Shown: positions 26,411 to 37,863 of the stretch, one piece after another
How the letters are laid out: each line of letters begins with the position of its first letter
Numbering within the stretch: the stretch's first letter is position 1
Assembly (NCBI RefSeq): GCF_900115095.1
Contig: NZ_FOVH01000001.1
Span: forward strand, 124,001-188,000
Reading direction: 5' to 3'
Origin: Actinomadura madurae
Lineage (GTDB): Bacteria > Actinomycetota > Actinomycetes > Streptosporangiales > Streptosporangiaceae
DNA: 64,000 nucleotides
Notes under the pieces: generated by a model
Told to the model about the DNA's origin: nothing
What the model saw: only the letters and a program-made list of their open reading frames with translations
Databases searched by the model: none
Made by a program: the position numbers and the translations under genes

Positions 26411-27565
26411 ATGGAATATGTGATCGTCATCGCCGCGCTGGCGGTAGTCGCGTTGATCGCCGGCGGTATCGCGCTCCTGCGGCCGGGGCGGACCCGCCCG
26501 CGCCCGCCCGCCGAGCCGCCCGCGGACCGGACCGGCGGGGCCACCGCCGCCGGCGAGGCGGAGGCCGGCGCCCCCACGATCGAGAAGGCGCCGCCGACCG
26601 AGGTGCCGCCGCCGCGGCCCACGGTCGAGATCGAGCGTCCGCCGCCGGGGGCGGGCCGGCTCGTCCGGCTGCGCGCGCGGCTCGCCCGGTCGCAGAACAC
26701 CTTCGGCAAGACCCTCCTCGGCCTGCTGTCGCGCGACACGCTCGACGAGGACGCCTGGGAGGAGATCGAGGACACGCTGATCACCGCCGACATGGGCACC
26801 TCGGTGGCCCGGCAGGTCACCGACGACCTGCGGACCCGGGTCCAGGTCCTCGGCACGCGCAGCCCGGCGGAGGTCCGGGAGCTGCTCAAGCAGGAGCTGG
26901 TCAAGCAGATCGGCCCCGATCTGGACCGCTCCCTGCGCACCGAGGCGCCCGGGGACCGCCCCGCCGTGCTCATGGTCGTCGGCGTGAACGGCACCGGCAA
27001 GACGACCACCTGCGGCAAGCTCGGCCGCGTCCTCGTCGGCGACGGGAACACCGTCCTGCTGGGCGCCGCCGACACCTTCCGCGCCGCCGCCGCCGACCAG
27101 CTGGAGACCTGGGGGACGCGGGTGGGCGCGCAGGTCGTCCGCAAGGACGAGGGCGCCGACCCCGCCAGCGTCGCGTTCGACGCCGTCAAGCAGGGCATCG
27201 ACACCAAGGTCGACGCGGTGATCATCGACACCGCCGGGCGGCTGCACACCAAGACCGGGCTGATGGACGAGCTCGGCAAGGTCAAGCGCGTCGTGGAGAA
27301 GCAGGCCACGGTGGACGAGGTCCTGCTCGTCCTGGACGCGACGACCGGCCAGAACGGCATGCAGCAGGCACGCGTCTTCGCCGAGGTCGTCAACGTCACC
27401 GGCGTCGTGCTGACGAAGCTGGACGGCACCGCGAAGGGCGGCATCGTCGTCCAGGTGCAGCGGGAGCTGGGCGTCCCGGTCAAGCTCGTCGGCCTCGGGG
27501 AGGGGCCGGACGACCTCGCGCCGTTCGAGCCCGAGGCCTTCGTGGACGCCATCCTGGGCGAGTAA
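26411..27565 (+). CDS. ftsY: Signal recognition particle receptor FtsY
   Basis: SRP receptor GTPase that hands ribosome-nascent chain complexes from Ffh to the Sec translocon. 384 residues. An N-terminal hydrophobic helix (MEYVIVIAALAVVALIAGG) anchors it, as in many actinobacteria. A Pro/Glu-rich linker, the N domain, and the G domain follow: GVNGTGKTTTCGKLGR, DTFRAAAADQL, IDTAGR and TKLDGTAKGG. ATG 26411 is the natural start before the membrane helix. It follows the DivIVA-like gene by 76 bp. Its partner ffh is 4.6 kb downstream. Confidence 0.97.
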   Translation: MEYVIVIAALAVVALIAGGIALLRPGRTRPRPPAEPPADRTGGATAAGEAEAGAPTIEKAPPTEVPPPRPTVEIERPPPGAGRLVRLRARLARSQNTFGKTLLGLLSRDTLDEDAWEEIEDTLITADMGTSVARQVTDDLRTRVQVLGTRSPAEVRELLKQELVKQIGPDLDRSLRTEAPGDRPAVLMVVGVNGTGKTTTCGKLGRVLVGDGNTVLLGAADTFRAAAADQLETWGTRVGAQVVRKDEGADPASVAFDAVKQGIDTKVDAVIIDTAGRLHTKTGLMDELGKVKRVVEKQATVDEVLLVLDATTGQNGMQQARVFAEVVNVTGVVLTKLDGTAKGGIVVQVQRELGVPVKLVGLGEGPDDLAPFEPEAFVDAILGE

Positions 27566-27595
27566 TAACGGCCTCCTGTCACACAAATACGGCAT

Positions 27596-27653
27596 GTGAG
27601 GATTTGGAAACACCGGTGAAACACACCGGGAGCGGTTTTCACACCCTGGAAAC
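27596..27653 (+). promoter_or_regulatory. GlnR-like operator upstream of amtB
   Basis: Three pentamers at exact 6-nt spacing, GTGAG-n6-GAAAC-n6-GAAAC (27596-27622), are followed by TTCAC-n6-GAAAC (27638-27653). This is the a/b half-site pattern of actinobacterial GlnR (GTnAC-n6-GAAAC). amtB-glnB(K)-glnD is a known GlnR target in Streptomyces. It lies 80-140 nt before amtB, so activation under nitrogen limitation is expected. Confidence 0.75.
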
Positions 27654-27734
27654 GTACGGGTCCCTCGGGTGAAATCGCCGAGGTCGAGTCTCTGAGCAGT
27701 TCGAAGTTCCTGGCGAGGAGGGACTCTCTCAGAG

Positions 27735-29420
<1,686 letters not shown>

Positions 29421-29428
29421 GGACCCCG

Positions 29429-32053
29429 GTGACCCTCGCCCGCCCGCCGGCCGGAGACCGGGCCCCCGCGCCCGCTCCGGCCGGCGGCACTGGAACGGCG
29501 GACACCGCGCGGGCGGCCCTGGCGAGAGCGCGGGCCGCCCGCGCCGCCGAGCTGGACCGGTGGCTGGCCGACCTGCTGGCCGCCGGCCCCGTCCCGGACG
29601 GCGTCGCCCTCGTGGCGGTCGGCAGCCACGCCCGCCGCGAGCTGACCCCCGGCGGCGACCTCGACCTCGTCCTGCTGCACCGCGGCCTGGCCGGCGTCGC
29701 CGCCCTCGCCGACCGCGTCTGGTACCCGGTCTGGGACTCCGGGACCAGGCTCGACCACTCCGTCCGCACCGTGCACGAGGCCCGCACCGTGGCGCGCGGC
29801 GACATGAAGGCCGCGCTCGGCCTGCTGTCGGCCCGCCGGATCTCCGGGGACCACGCGCTCGTGGACGAGTTGCGCGCCGCCGTCCTCACGGACTGGCGCG
29901 CCGACGCGCCCGCCCGGCTCAACGAGCTGTCGGCGATGTGCCGCGACCGCTGGGAGGCCCAGGGCGAGCTGGCCTTCCTGCAGGAACCCGACCTGAAGGA
30001 GGCCCACGGCGGCCTCCGGGACGTGCACGTCATGCACGCCGTCGCCGCCTCCTGGGTGGCCTCCGCCCCGGACGCCCGGGTCCGGTCCGCCCACGACCTG
30101 CTCCTCGACGTCCGGCACGCCCTGCACGAGGTGACGGGCCGCTCCTCGGACCGCCTCGTCCTCCAGGAGAAGCAGGCCGTGGCCGAGACCCTCGGTCTCC
30201 TGGACGCCGACGTCCTGCAGCGCTCGATCGCGGAAGCGGCCCGCACGATCACCTACGCGGCCTCCCACCTGTGGCGCCGCGTGGACCGCTTCACCAGAAC
30301 CCGCGCCAGCACCGCCCACCCCACCCCATCCACCGCCCAACCACCCACCACCGCTCCGGACGCCGCTGACCCGCCCACCACCGCTCCGGACGCCGCCGCT
30401 CCGGACGCCGCTGCTCCGGATGCCGCCGCTCCGGATGCCGCTGCTCCGAAGGCAGCCGCTCCGGATGCCGCCGCTCCGGATGCCGTCGGTTCGAAGGCCG
30501 CCGACTCGAACGCCGCCGACCCGAGCAAAGAGGGACCGGGCGCCGCCGGGCCGAGCGCCGCCGTCCCGAGCAAGGGGGCTTCGGGCTTCGGGCGGGTCGG
30601 CGCGGACGGGCGTGGCGAGCGGCGGCCGGTGGGGGACGGGGCCGTGGAGTACGAGGGCGAGGTCGTCCTCGCGCGGAACGCGGACCTGAACGACCCGGCG
30701 CTCGTCCTGCGGCTCGCCGCCGCCGCCGCGCAGGCGGGCCTGCCGCCCGCCCCCGCCACCGTCGCGCGGCTGGCCGAGCGCGCGGTGCTGCCCCGCGACC
30801 CGTGGCCCGCCGAGGCCCGCCACGCCCTCGTCTCCCTGCTCGGCGCCGGCCCCGCGGCCATCGCCGTCTGGGAGGCCCTCGACCAGGCCGGGCTGATCGT
30901 CCGGCTGCTGCCCGACTGGGAGCGCGTCCGGAACCGGCCGCAGCGCAACCCCGTCCACCGCTTCACCGTGGACCGCCACCTGGTGGAGACCGCCGCGGGC
31001 GCCGCCGCCCTGACCCGCGAGGTGGCCCGCCCCGACCTGCTGCTGGTCGGCGCCCTCCTGCACGACATCGGCAAGGGCTGGCCCGGCGACCACTCCACCG
31101 GCGGCGCCGTCGTCGCGCGCGACATCGGCGCCCGCCTCGGCTTCCCCGAGGAGGACGTGCGCGTCCTCGAAACGCTCGTCCGGCACCATCTGCTGCTGCC
31201 CGAGACCGCCACCCGCCGCGACATCGACGACCCGGTGACGATCCAGACCGTCACGGAAGCCGTCGCGGAGGTGCCGGGCCGGGAGCGCGAGCTCCTCGAC
31301 CTCCTCGCCGCCCTGGCGATCGCCGACGGCGGCGCCACCGGGCCCGCCGCCTGGGGCCCCTGGAAGGCCGGGCTCGTCGCCGAGCTCGCCCGCCGCGCCG
31401 CCGCGGCCCTCGCCGGCGGCACCCCGCCGCCCGCGCCCGCCCTGGCCCCCGGCCACCTCGCCCTGGCCCGCCACGACGGCGCCGCCGTCCGCGTCGCGGG
31501 CTCCCGGATCACCATCGCCGCGCCCGACCGGCCCGGCCTCCTGTGGCGCGCCGCGGGCGTCCTCGCCCTCCACCGCCTGGCCGTCAAGACCGCCCGGACG
31601 ACGTCCTCCCTCGACGGCGAGGGGGACACGGCCGTCCTGGACTTCACGGCCGTCCCCGAATACGGGACCCCGCCGGATCCGGCCAGCCTGGAGGCGGACC
31701 TGCGGCGGATGCTCGCCGGCCGGCTCGACGTCGCCGCCCGCCTGGAGCGGCGGGCGCGGTCCGTGCGGGCGCGGCCCGGGATCACCGTGCCGCCGCCGCG
31801 CGTCATGATCGTCCCGGACGCGTCGCGGACCGCCACCGTCGTCGAGGTGCGGGCGCACGACCGGCCCGGCCTGCTGTGGCGGATCGGCCAGGCGTTCGGG
31901 GCGTGCGGCGTCCAGATCCGCGCGGCGCAGGTGGACACCCTCGGCGCCGAGGCGGTGGACGTCTTCTACGTGGTGGACGGGCAGGGCCGCCCGCTGGAGG
32001 ACCCGGCCGCGGCGGCCGCCGTCCGGGACGAGGTGCTGGCGGCGCTCCGCTGA
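29429..32053 (+). CDS. glnD: [Protein-PII] nucleotidyltransferase GlnD with a low-complexity insertion
   Basis: Modifies and demodifies PII; in actinobacteria it adds AMP to Tyr51 of GlnB. 874 residues. The nucleotidyltransferase motif [19 protein letters not shown] is near residue 65. The HD hydrolase site [14 protein letters not shown] is near 544. Two ACT domains ([20 protein letters not shown] near 692; [17 protein letters not shown] near 802) sense glutamine. Between the first two domains, residues about 290-405 are an Ala/Pro/Asp repeat tract not found in typical GlnD. GTG 29429 is 8 nt after glnB. No frameshift: the frame is open throughout. Confidence 0.95.
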   Translation: MTLARPPAGDRAPAPAPAGGTGTADTARAALARARAARAAELDRWLADLLAAGPVPDGVALVAVGSHARRELTPGGDLDLVLLHRGLAGVAALADRVWYPVWDSGTRLDHSVRTVHEARTVARGDMKAALGLLSARRISGDHALVDELRAAVLTDWRADAPARLNELSAMCRDRWEAQGELAFLQEPDLKEAHGGLRDVHVMHAVAASWVASAPDARVRSAHDLLLDVRHALHEVTGRSSDRLVLQEKQAVAETLGLLDADVLQRSIAEAARTITYAASHLWRRVDRFTRTRASTAHPTPSTAQPPTTAPDAADPPTTAPDAAAPDAAAPDAAAPDAAAPKAAAPDAAAPDAVGSKAADSNAADPSKEGPGAAGPSAAVPSKGASGFGRVGADGRGERRPVGDGAVEYEGEVVLARNADLNDPALVLRLAAAAAQAGLPPAPATVARLAERAVLPRDPWPAEARHALVSLLGAGPAAIAVWEALDQAGLIVRLLPDWERVRNRPQRNPVHRFTVDRHLVETAAGAAALTREVARPDLLLVGALLHDIGKGWPGDHSTGGAVVARDIGARLGFPEEDVRVLETLVRHHLLLPETATRRDIDDPVTIQTVTEAVAEVPGRERELLDLLAALAIADGGATGPAAWGPWKAGLVAELARRAAAALAGGTPPPAPALAPGHLALARHDGAAVRVAGSRITIAAPDRPGLLWRAAGVLALHRLAVKTARTTSSLDGEGDTAVLDFTAVPEYGTPPDPASLEADLRRMLAGRLDVAARLERRARSVRARPGITVPPPRVMIVPDASRTATVVEVRAHDRPGLLWRIGQAFGACGVQIRAAQVDTLGAEAVDVFYVVDGQGRPLEDPAAAAAVRDEVLAALR
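30355..30490 (+). repeat. 15-bp tandem repeat inside glnD
   Basis: Imperfect tandem copies of CCGGACGCCGCCGCT encode a run of APDAA pentapeptides. Two copies of a longer CCCACCACCGCTCCGGACGC unit precede it. The period keeps the reading frame. The block sits in the linker between the nucleotidyltransferase and HD domains. Confidence 0.85.
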
Positions 32054-32160
32054 CGCGGACGCCCCCGCCGGAAAAGGGCCGGCGAGACGGGCGGGGACCC
32101 GCCGGCGACCCGATACGCTGATAGGCGATCCCAGAAGCTTTCCAAGGACGGTCCAGACAC

Positions 32161-33747
32161 GTGTTCGAGACGCTCTCCGACCGGTTGACGACGGTCTTCT
32201 CGTCGCTGCGCAGCAAGGGCCGGCTCTCCGAGGCCGACATCAACGCGACCGCCCGCGAGATCCGGATCGCCCTGCTCGAGGCCGACGTCGCGCTCCCCGT
32301 GGTCAAGGACTTCATCGCGCAGGTCAAGGAGCGGGCGCGGGGCTCGGAGGTCTCGCAGGCGCTGAACCCGGCGCAGCAGGTCGTCAAGATCGTCAACGAG
32401 GAGCTCATCAACATCCTCGGCGGCGAGACCCGGCGGATCCGGCTGGCCAAGACGCCGCCCACCGTGATCATGCTCGCCGGCCTGCAGGGCGCCGGCAAGA
32501 CCACGCTCGCCGGCAAGCTGGCCCGCTGGCTGAAGCAGGAGGGCCACACGCCGCTGCTGGTGGCCGCCGACCTCCAGCGCCCGAACGCCGTCCAGCAGCT
32601 GGAGGTCGTCGGCGAGCGCGCCGGGGTGCCGGTCTTCGCGCCCGAGCCGGGCAGCGGCGTCGGCGACCCGGTCGACGTCGCGCGCCGGTCGATCGACCAG
32701 GCCCGGCACGCCCAGCACGACGTCGTCGTCATCGACACCGCGGGCCGGCTCGGCATCGACGCCGAGATGATGCAGCAGGCCATCGACATCCGCGACGCCG
32801 TCGAGCCCGACGACGTGCTGTTCGTCGTCGACGCCATGGTCGGCCAGGACGCCGTCAACACCGCCCAGGCCTTCATGGAGGGCGTCGGCTTCGACGGCGT
32901 CGTCCTCACCAAGCTCGACGGCGACGCCCGCGGCGGCGCGGCCCTGTCGGTCCGGCACATCACCGGCCGCCCCATCATGTTCGCCTCGACGGGCGAGAAG
33001 CTGGAGGACTTCAGCGTCTTCCACCCGGACCGCATGGCGGGCCGGATCCTCGACATGGGCGACATCCTCACCCTGATCGAGCAGGCCGAGCAGGCGTTCG
33101 ACGCCGAGCAGGCCGAGAAGATGTCCAGCAAGTTCGCCTCGGGCGAGGACTTCACGCTGGAGGACTTCCTCGAGCAGATGATGATGATCCGCAAGCTCGG
33201 CCCGATCGGCAACCTGCTCGGGATGATGCCGGGCATGGGGCAGGTCCGCGACCAGATCAGCCAGATCGACGACCGCGACCTGGACCGGATCGCCGCGATC
33301 ATCCGCTCGATGACCCCGCAGGAGCGCTCCCAGCCCAAGATCATCAACGGCTCCCGACGGGCCCGCATCGCCAAGGGCTCCGGCGTCGGCGTCGGCGAGG
33401 TCAACAGCCTCGTCACCCGCTTCTTCGACGCGCAGAAGATGATGCGGCAGATGGCCGGCGGCATGGGCCTGCCCGGCATGCCCGGCGGGCGCAAGAAGGC
33501 CGCCAAGGCGGCGAAGGCGGCCAAGAACAAGAAGGGCAAGCAGCGCAGCGGCGACCCGCGCAAGCGCGCCGCCGGCAAGGACGGCCGCCCGGACCAGCAG
33601 CAGCAGCCCGCCGCCGACGGCGTGCCCCAGGGCCTCCCGCCCGGCCTCGGCGGCAAGGGCGGCCTGCCCCCGGGCCTCGGCGGCCAGCTCCCGCCCGGTT
33701 TCCAGATGCCCGACCTCGGCAAGCTCCAGGGCCGCAAGAAGAAGTGA
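32161..33747 (+). CDS. ffh: Signal recognition particle protein Ffh
   Basis: SRP54 GTPase that binds signal sequences and 4.5S RNA. 528 residues. N domain, then G domain with [35 protein letters not shown] and [10 protein letters not shown]. The methionine-rich M domain has [20 protein letters not shown] and the RNA-binding [19 protein letters not shown] Lys/Gly/Pro-rich tail of about 90 residues is typical for actinobacteria. GTG 32161. A short CGCCGG/CCGGCG hairpin near 32066-32084 separates it from glnD. Confidence 0.97.
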   Translation: MFETLSDRLTTVFSSLRSKGRLSEADINATAREIRIALLEADVALPVVKDFIAQVKERARGSEVSQALNPAQQVVKIVNEELINILGGETRRIRLAKTPPTVIMLAGLQGAGKTTLAGKLARWLKQEGHTPLLVAADLQRPNAVQQLEVVGERAGVPVFAPEPGSGVGDPVDVARRSIDQARHAQHDVVVIDTAGRLGIDAEMMQQAIDIRDAVEPDDVLFVVDAMVGQDAVNTAQAFMEGVGFDGVVLTKLDGDARGGAALSVRHITGRPIMFASTGEKLEDFSVFHPDRMAGRILDMGDILTLIEQAEQAFDAEQAEKMSSKFASGEDFTLEDFLEQMMMIRKLGPIGNLLGMMPGMGQVRDQISQIDDRDLDRIAAIIRSMTPQERSQPKIINGSRRARIAKGSGVGVGEVNSLVTRFFDAQKMMRQMAGGMGLPGMPGGRKKAAKAAKAAKNKKGKQRSGDPRKRAAGKDGRPDQQQQPAADGVPQGLPPGLGGKGGLPPGLGGQLPPGFQMPDLGKLQGRKKK

Positions 33748-33977
33748 CCGCCCCGCTCGCCCGGCCTTCGCGGGCCCGCCGCGGGCCGGGCGACACCCGG
33801 TTGAGCGATTGCGCTTTCACGCCGAACGTCTGGCAGAATGACAGGCTGGAAACCCGGACTCGCGAGGCGCCCTCTCTCGTCCTGCGCGACCGGAGTCCAT
33901 CGGACGGCCGTGAGCCGGTGTTCCCCACCTGGCACGGGCCCGTCCACCCAGTGATGAAGTTGGAGTACACCACACCC

Positions 33978-34427
33978 GTGGCAGTCAAGATCAAGCTCAA
34001 GCGTCTGGGGAAGATCCGGAACCCGCAGTACCGGATCGTCGTCGCCGACGCCCGCACCAAGCGTGACGGGCGCGCCATCGAGGAGATCGGGCTCTACCAG
34101 CCCAAGCAGGAGCCGTCGCTCATCAAGATCGACTCCGAGCGCGCGCAGTACTGGCTCGGCGTCGGCGCGCAGCCGACCGAGCCCGTGCTCAACCTGCTGA
34201 AGATCACCGGCGACTGGCAGAAGTTCAAGGGCGAGCCGGGCGCCGAGGGCACCCTCAAGATCGCCGAGCCGAAGGCCGACAAGAAGGCCGCGTTCGAGGC
34301 CGCCGTCAAGGAGTCGCTGGGCGACGACGCGGCCTCCGGCACCGCGACCCGGGGCAAGAAGAAGGCCGAGCCGAAGAAGTCCGAGGCGAAGGCCACCGAG
34401 AACGACGAAGCCAAGAGCGAGGGCTGA
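33978..34427 (+). CDS. rpsP: 30S ribosomal protein bS16
   Basis: 149-residue small-subunit protein. (M)[19 protein letters not shown] opens it, followed by [20 protein letters not shown] and [20 protein letters not shown]. The last 60 residues are the Lys/Ala/Glu-rich extension usual in actinobacteria. GTG 33978 matches the family start; an in-frame ATG at 33954 would add eight residues. The 230-bp gap before it includes a -10-like GGCAGAAT near 33833, with no convincing -35. It opens the run rpsP-khpA-rimM-trmD. Confidence 0.96.
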   Translation: MAVKIKLKRLGKIRNPQYRIVVADARTKRDGRAIEEIGLYQPKQEPSLIKIDSERAQYWLGVGAQPTEPVLNLLKITGDWQKFKGEPGAEGTLKIAEPKADKKAAFEAAVKESLGDDAASGTATRGKKKAEPKKSEAKATENDEAKSEG

Positions 34428-34428
34428 C

Positions 34429-34671
34429 GTGCTCGAAGAAGCGCTCGAGCACCTGGTCCGCGGGATCGTGGAGAACCCGGACGACGTCCGGGTCCGCGCC
34501 CGCCGGATCAGGGGCGGCCGGGTCCTCGAGGTGCGCGTGCACCCCGAGGACCTCGGAAAGGTCATCGGCCGCAGCGGTCGCACCGCCAAGGCCCTCCGCA
34601 CGGTGATCAGCGCCCTGTCCGGGGGCCGCTACGTGCGTGTCGACCTCCTCGATGTCAACGAGGTCCGCTGA
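34429..34671 (+). CDS. khpA: KH-domain RNA-binding protein KhpA
   Basis: 80-residue single type II KH domain. The RNA-binding GxxG loop is in KVIGRSGRTAKALRTVI. KhpA acts with KhpB (Jag) in RNA binding and in control of cell elongation in Gram-positives. GTG 34429 lies 1 nt after the rpsP stop. It sits between rpsP and rimM as in nearly all actinobacteria. Confidence 0.95.
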   Translation: MLEEALEHLVRGIVENPDDVRVRARRIRGGRVLEVRVHPEDLGKVIGRSGRTAKALRTVISALSGGRYVRVDLLDVNEVR

Positions 34672-34681
34672 GAGTGTCCCG

Positions 34682-35194
34682 ATGAGCGAACCGCTCGTGG
34701 TGGGACGGATCGGACGGCCGCACGGGGTCCGCGGCGAGGTCACCATCGACGTCCGCACGGACGAGCCGGGCTCCCGGTTCGCCGTCGGCGCGACGGTCGC
34801 CACCGACCCCTCCACCGCCGGTCCGCTCACCGTCGAGCGGGCACGCTGGCATTCGGGACGCCTGCTCGTGCGCTTCGCCGGGATCGGCGACCGCGACGCC
34901 GCGGAGCAACTGCGCGGCATCTGGCTCGTCGTCGACCCCGGCGACATCCCCCCGTCCGCCGACCCCGACGACTTCCACGACCAGGAACTGATCGGGCTAG
35001 CCGTGGTCACCGCGGACGGGACCGATGTCGGCCAGGTCTCCGGCGTCCTCCACCACGGCCAGGACCTCCTGGTCGTGCGCGGCGCCGGCGGGGAGAAGCT
35101 CGTCCCGTTCGTGGCGGCGCTCGTCCCGGAGGTGGACGTCCCCGGGGGGCGGCTCGTGATCGACCCGCCCCCCGGCCTGCTCGACGAATCATGA
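34682..35194 (+). CDS. rimM: Ribosome maturation factor RimM
   Basis: Assists assembly of the 30S head around S19. 170 residues with the N-terminal RimM barrel ([16 protein letters not shown]) and the C-terminal PRC-barrel ([21 protein letters not shown] to [12 protein letters not shown]). ATG 34682 is 10 nt after khpA. Its stop overlaps the trmD start (ATGA), so the two are coupled. Confidence 0.96.
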   Translation: MSEPLVVGRIGRPHGVRGEVTIDVRTDEPGSRFAVGATVATDPSTAGPLTVERARWHSGRLLVRFAGIGDRDAAEQLRGIWLVVDPGDIPPSADPDDFHDQELIGLAVVTADGTDVGQVSGVLHHGQDLLVVRGAGGEKLVPFVAALVPEVDVPGGRLVIDPPPGLLDES

Positions 35195-36270
35195 AAATCG
35201 ACATCGTCACGATCTTCCCCGAGTACTTCGCCCCCCTGGAGATCTCCCTCCTGGGCAAGGCGCGGCGCGCCGGGATCCTGGACGTCCACGTCCACGACCT
35301 GCGCGCCTGGACCCACGACCGCCACCGCACCGTCGACGACACCCCGTACGGCGGCGGCCCCGGCATGGTCATGAAACCCACCCCCTGGGGCGAGGCCCTC
35401 GACGCCCTCGTCCCCCCACCGGGCGAGCCGTCAGCCGGCCCGCGTCCGGAGGAGGCACCCCACGGCACCCTGCCGTCCGACCGGCCGCAGGACGGCGGCG
35501 CGTCGTCCGACCCGACAGATGCGGGCGGCCTGCCAGCGGGTTCACGTTCGGAGGGGACGTCCCTGAGCGGCGTCTCGTCCGACCGGTCACATGCGGGCGG
35601 CCCGCCGTCCGGCGACGCGGCACAAGGCGCATCGGCGTCCGGTGACGGGCGGTCTCTCGGCGACCCGTCATCTCGGATGCCTGCCGGCGATGTCCCGTCC
35701 CCTGCGTCCCCGGCCGGGTCGGGTCCGCGGTTGATCATTCCGACGCCGAGCGGGCGGCCGTTCACCCAGGCCGACGCGGTCCGCTACGCCGCGGAGCCGT
35801 GGCTGGTGTTCGCGTGCGGGCGCTACGAGGGCATCGACTCCCGGGTCGCCGAGGAGGCCCGCACCCGGATGCCGGTGGACGAGGTCAGCCTCGGCGACTT
35901 CGTCCTCGCCGGCGGGGAGGTCGCGGTCCTCGTCATGGTGGAGGCGATCGGGCGCCTGCTGCCGGGCGTCCTCGGCAACGCCGACTCCGCCGCCGACGAC
36001 TCCTTCGCCCCCGGCGCCATGGAGTCGCTGCTGGAAGGGCCCGTCTACACCAAACCCCCGGTCTGGCGCGACCGGGCCGTCCCCGACGTCCTGCTGTCGG
36101 GCCACCACGGGGCGATCGCCCGCTGGCGGCGCGACGAGGCGCTCCGGCGGACGGCGCGGCACCGTCCCGAACTGCTCGACCGCCTCGACCGCGAGGCCCT
36201 GGACGAACGCGACCGGGCCGTCCTGCGGGAGGCCGGTTTTCCGGTTGACGGCGAAGATATGGCAGACTAG
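35191..36270 (+). CDS. trmD: tRNA (guanine37-N1)-methyltransferase TrmD with about 100-residue insertion
   Basis: SPOUT methyltransferase that makes m1G37 in tRNA and prevents frameshifting; normally essential. 359 residues against the usual 230-270. [35 protein letters not shown] (about 50-64), [15 protein letters not shown], the knot region [13 protein letters not shown] (about 209) and [20 protein letters not shown] are all intact. Residues about 73-180 are a Ser/Gly/Asp/Pro-rich insertion, placed between the GPGMVMKP loop and the following strand. The frame stays open, so a functional protein with a disordered loop is likely. It overlaps rimM by 4 nt. Confidence 0.94.
   Translation: MKIDIVTIFPEYFAPLEISLLGKARRAGILDVHVHDLRAWTHDRHRTVDDTPYGGGPGMVMKPTPWGEALDALVPPPGEPSAGPRPEEAPHGTLPSDRPQDGGASSDPTDAGGLPAGSRSEGTSLSGVSSDRSHAGGPPSGDAAQGASASGDGRSLGDPSSRMPAGDVPSPASPAGSGPRLIIPTPSGRPFTQADAVRYAAEPWLVFACGRYEGIDSRVAEEARTRMPVDEVSLGDFVLAGGEVAVLVMVEAIGRLLPGVLGNADSAADDSFAPGAMESLLEGPVYTKPPVWRDRAVPDVLLSGHHGAIARWRRDEALRRTARHRPELLDRLDREALDERDRAVLREAGFPVDGEDMAD
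35410..35735 (+). repeat. Low-complexity insertion in trmD with imperfect internal repeats
   Basis: About 325 bp absent from typical trmD. CGTCCGACCGG recurs near 35476 and 35577, and GATGCGGGCGGCCTGCC near 35517 recurs as CATGCGGGCGGCCCGCC near 35588. The product reads as variants of SDRxxxGGxxS and DAGGLPAG. The repeats suggest growth by slippage or unequal exchange. Confidence 0.7.
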
Positions 36271-36273
36271 AGC
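36245..36273 (+). promoter_or_regulatory. Putative rplS promoter
   Basis: TTGACG (36245-36250), a 17-nt spacer, then TAGAGC (36268-36273), overlapping the trmD stop codon. It lies about 115 nt before rplS, leaving room for an untranslated leader. The -10 match is partial. Confidence 0.45.
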
Positions 36274-36388
36274 GTCCGTGCGCGTAGGCCGCACGGCATC
36301 CCAAGACCACTTCCCGCGGCGCGACGCCCCCACGAACGATCCACCGGGGCCTCTCGACGCCCGCGTTCGACCATGAGGAACGGCTGCG

Positions 36389-36739
36389 ATGCACACCCTG
36401 ATCCAGGAGATCGAGAAGGCCGCGATGCGCGCCGACATCCCGGACTTCCGTCCGGGAGACACGCTGAAGGTGCACGTGCGCGTCACCGAGGGCAACCGGA
36501 GCCGTATCCAGGTCTTCCAGGGCGTGGTGATCCGGCGGCAGGGCGGCGGCGCCCGCGAGACCTTCACCGTCCGCAAGGTCAGCTACAGCGTCGGCGTCGA
36601 GCGGACGTTCCCGCTCAACAGCCCCTCCATCGACAAGATCGAGGTCGTCACCCGCGGCGACGTCCGCCGCGCCAAGCTCTACTACCTGCGCAACCTGCGC
36701 GGCAAGGCCGCGCGCATCAAGGAGAAGCGCGACCACTGA
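36389..36739 (+). CDS. rplS: 50S ribosomal protein bL19
   Basis: 116-residue protein at the 30S-50S interface. [52 protein letters not shown] and [18 protein letters not shown] are conserved. The tail [17 protein letters not shown] is typical. It is the last gene of the rpsP-trmD-rplS cluster but has its own upstream region and a hairpin after it. Confidence 0.97.
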   Translation: MHTLIQEIEKAAMRADIPDFRPGDTLKVHVRVTEGNRSRIQVFQGVVIRRQGGGARETFTVRKVSYSVGVERTFPLNSPSIDKIEVVTRGDVRRAKLYYLRNLRGKAARIKEKRDH

Positions 36740-36752
36740 GCCGATGACGACG

Positions 36753-36786
36753 ACGCCCCGGGAACCCGCAGCGGTGACCGGGGCGT
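36753..36786 (+). terminator. Hairpin after rplS
   Basis: ACGCCCCGG (36753-36761) pairs with CCGGGGCGT (36778-36786), a 9-bp stem over a 16-nt loop, 14 nt after the rplS stop. It is followed by TGCCCGTTCC rather than a clean T-run. Confidence 0.55.
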
Positions 36787-36878
36787 TGCCCGTTCCGGAC
36801 GGAGCCGATCGCCGGCACCCCGCCGACACGCCCGCGCGCGGCGCCCGGCGGTCCCGGCGCCGCTAGGCTTTCGCTCTG

Positions 36879-37805
36879 ATGACTGACGAGGACGATCGGA
36901 GAGACGTGCGATCCGAAGCCGAGGGCTCGGTGCCCGAAGAGAAGGAGCCCGCGAACTCGGCCGACGAGGCGGCCGACGGCTCCGAGGACGAGGGCAGGCG
37001 CAAGAAGAAGAAGCAGGGATCGTTCTGGAAAGAGCTCCCGGTCCTCATCGTCGTCGCCGTCGTCCTGGCCCTCGTCATCAAGGCGTTCGCGGTCCAGGCG
37101 TTCTACATCCCGTCCGGCTCCATGGAGAACACCCTCCAGGTCGGCGACCGCGTCCTCGTCAACAAGATCGTCTACCACACGCGCGACATCGCCCGCGGTG
37201 ACGTCATCGTCTTCAACGGGCTCGACTCCTGGGACCCAGAGGTCCAGGTCGAGGAGCCCGGCAACCCCGTCTCCAAGGTCCTGCGCGCGATCGGGACCGC
37301 CTTCGGCGTGGCGCCCAACGAGAAGGACTACATCAAGCGCGTCATCGGCATCCCCGGCGACCGCGTCAAATGCTGCGACGCCAAGGGCCGCGTCACCGTC
37401 AACGGCGTCCCGCTCGACGAGAAGTCCTACATCTTCACCGACCCGGTCACGCGCGAGCAGAACAAGCCGTCCAACGACCCCTTCGACGTCACCGTGAAGC
37501 CGGGCCAGCTGTGGGTCATGGGCGACCACCGCGAGCTGTCCTACGACTCCCGCTCGCACCGCGGCGACCCCGGCGGCGGCACCATCCCGATCGACCGCGT
37601 CATCGGCCGCGCGTTCGTCATCGTCTGGCCCCTGGACCGCATGGGGACGCTGCCGATCCCCGGCACCTTCAAACAGCAGGGCCTGGAGAAACCGGCCGCC
37701 GCCGCCCTCCCCGCCACGCCGTACGCCCTCGGCTTCCTCGGCGCCCTCCCCATCGCCTACCTGCGGCGCCGCCACCGGAGGAGACGCGGCACGGTTGTGA
37801 CATAA
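36879..37805 (+). CDS. lepB: Signal peptidase I
   Basis: Membrane serine protease that removes signal peptides from Sec/Tat substrates. 308 residues. A highly charged cytoplasmic N-terminus of about 50 residues leads to one membrane helix (core LPVLIVVAVVLALVIKAFAV). The nucleophile is Ser81 in YIPSGSMENTL, the general base Lys153 in KDYIKRVIGIPGDRV, followed by MGDHRELSYDSR. A second hydrophobic stretch (about 280-297) precedes an Arg-rich tail. ATG 36879 starts the acidic N-terminus. In actinomycetes lepB genes cluster between rplS and rnhB, as here; only one copy is present. Confidence 0.95.
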   Translation: MTDEDDRRDVRSEAEGSVPEEKEPANSADEAADGSEDEGRRKKKKQGSFWKELPVLIVVAVVLALVIKAFAVQAFYIPSGSMENTLQVGDRVLVNKIVYHTRDIARGDVIVFNGLDSWDPEVQVEEPGNPVSKVLRAIGTAFGVAPNEKDYIKRVIGIPGDRVKCCDAKGRVTVNGVPLDEKSYIFTDPVTREQNKPSNDPFDVTVKPGQLWVMGDHRELSYDSRSHRGDPGGGTIPIDRVIGRAFVIVWPLDRMGTLPIPGTFKQQGLEKPAAAALPATPYALGFLGALPIAYLRRRHRRRRGTVVT

Positions 37806-37863
37806 GGCCGCAAGGGGGCGTTCTGTGGGCGACCGGGGGCGGTCGGGTCGTACGCTGCGGAGC

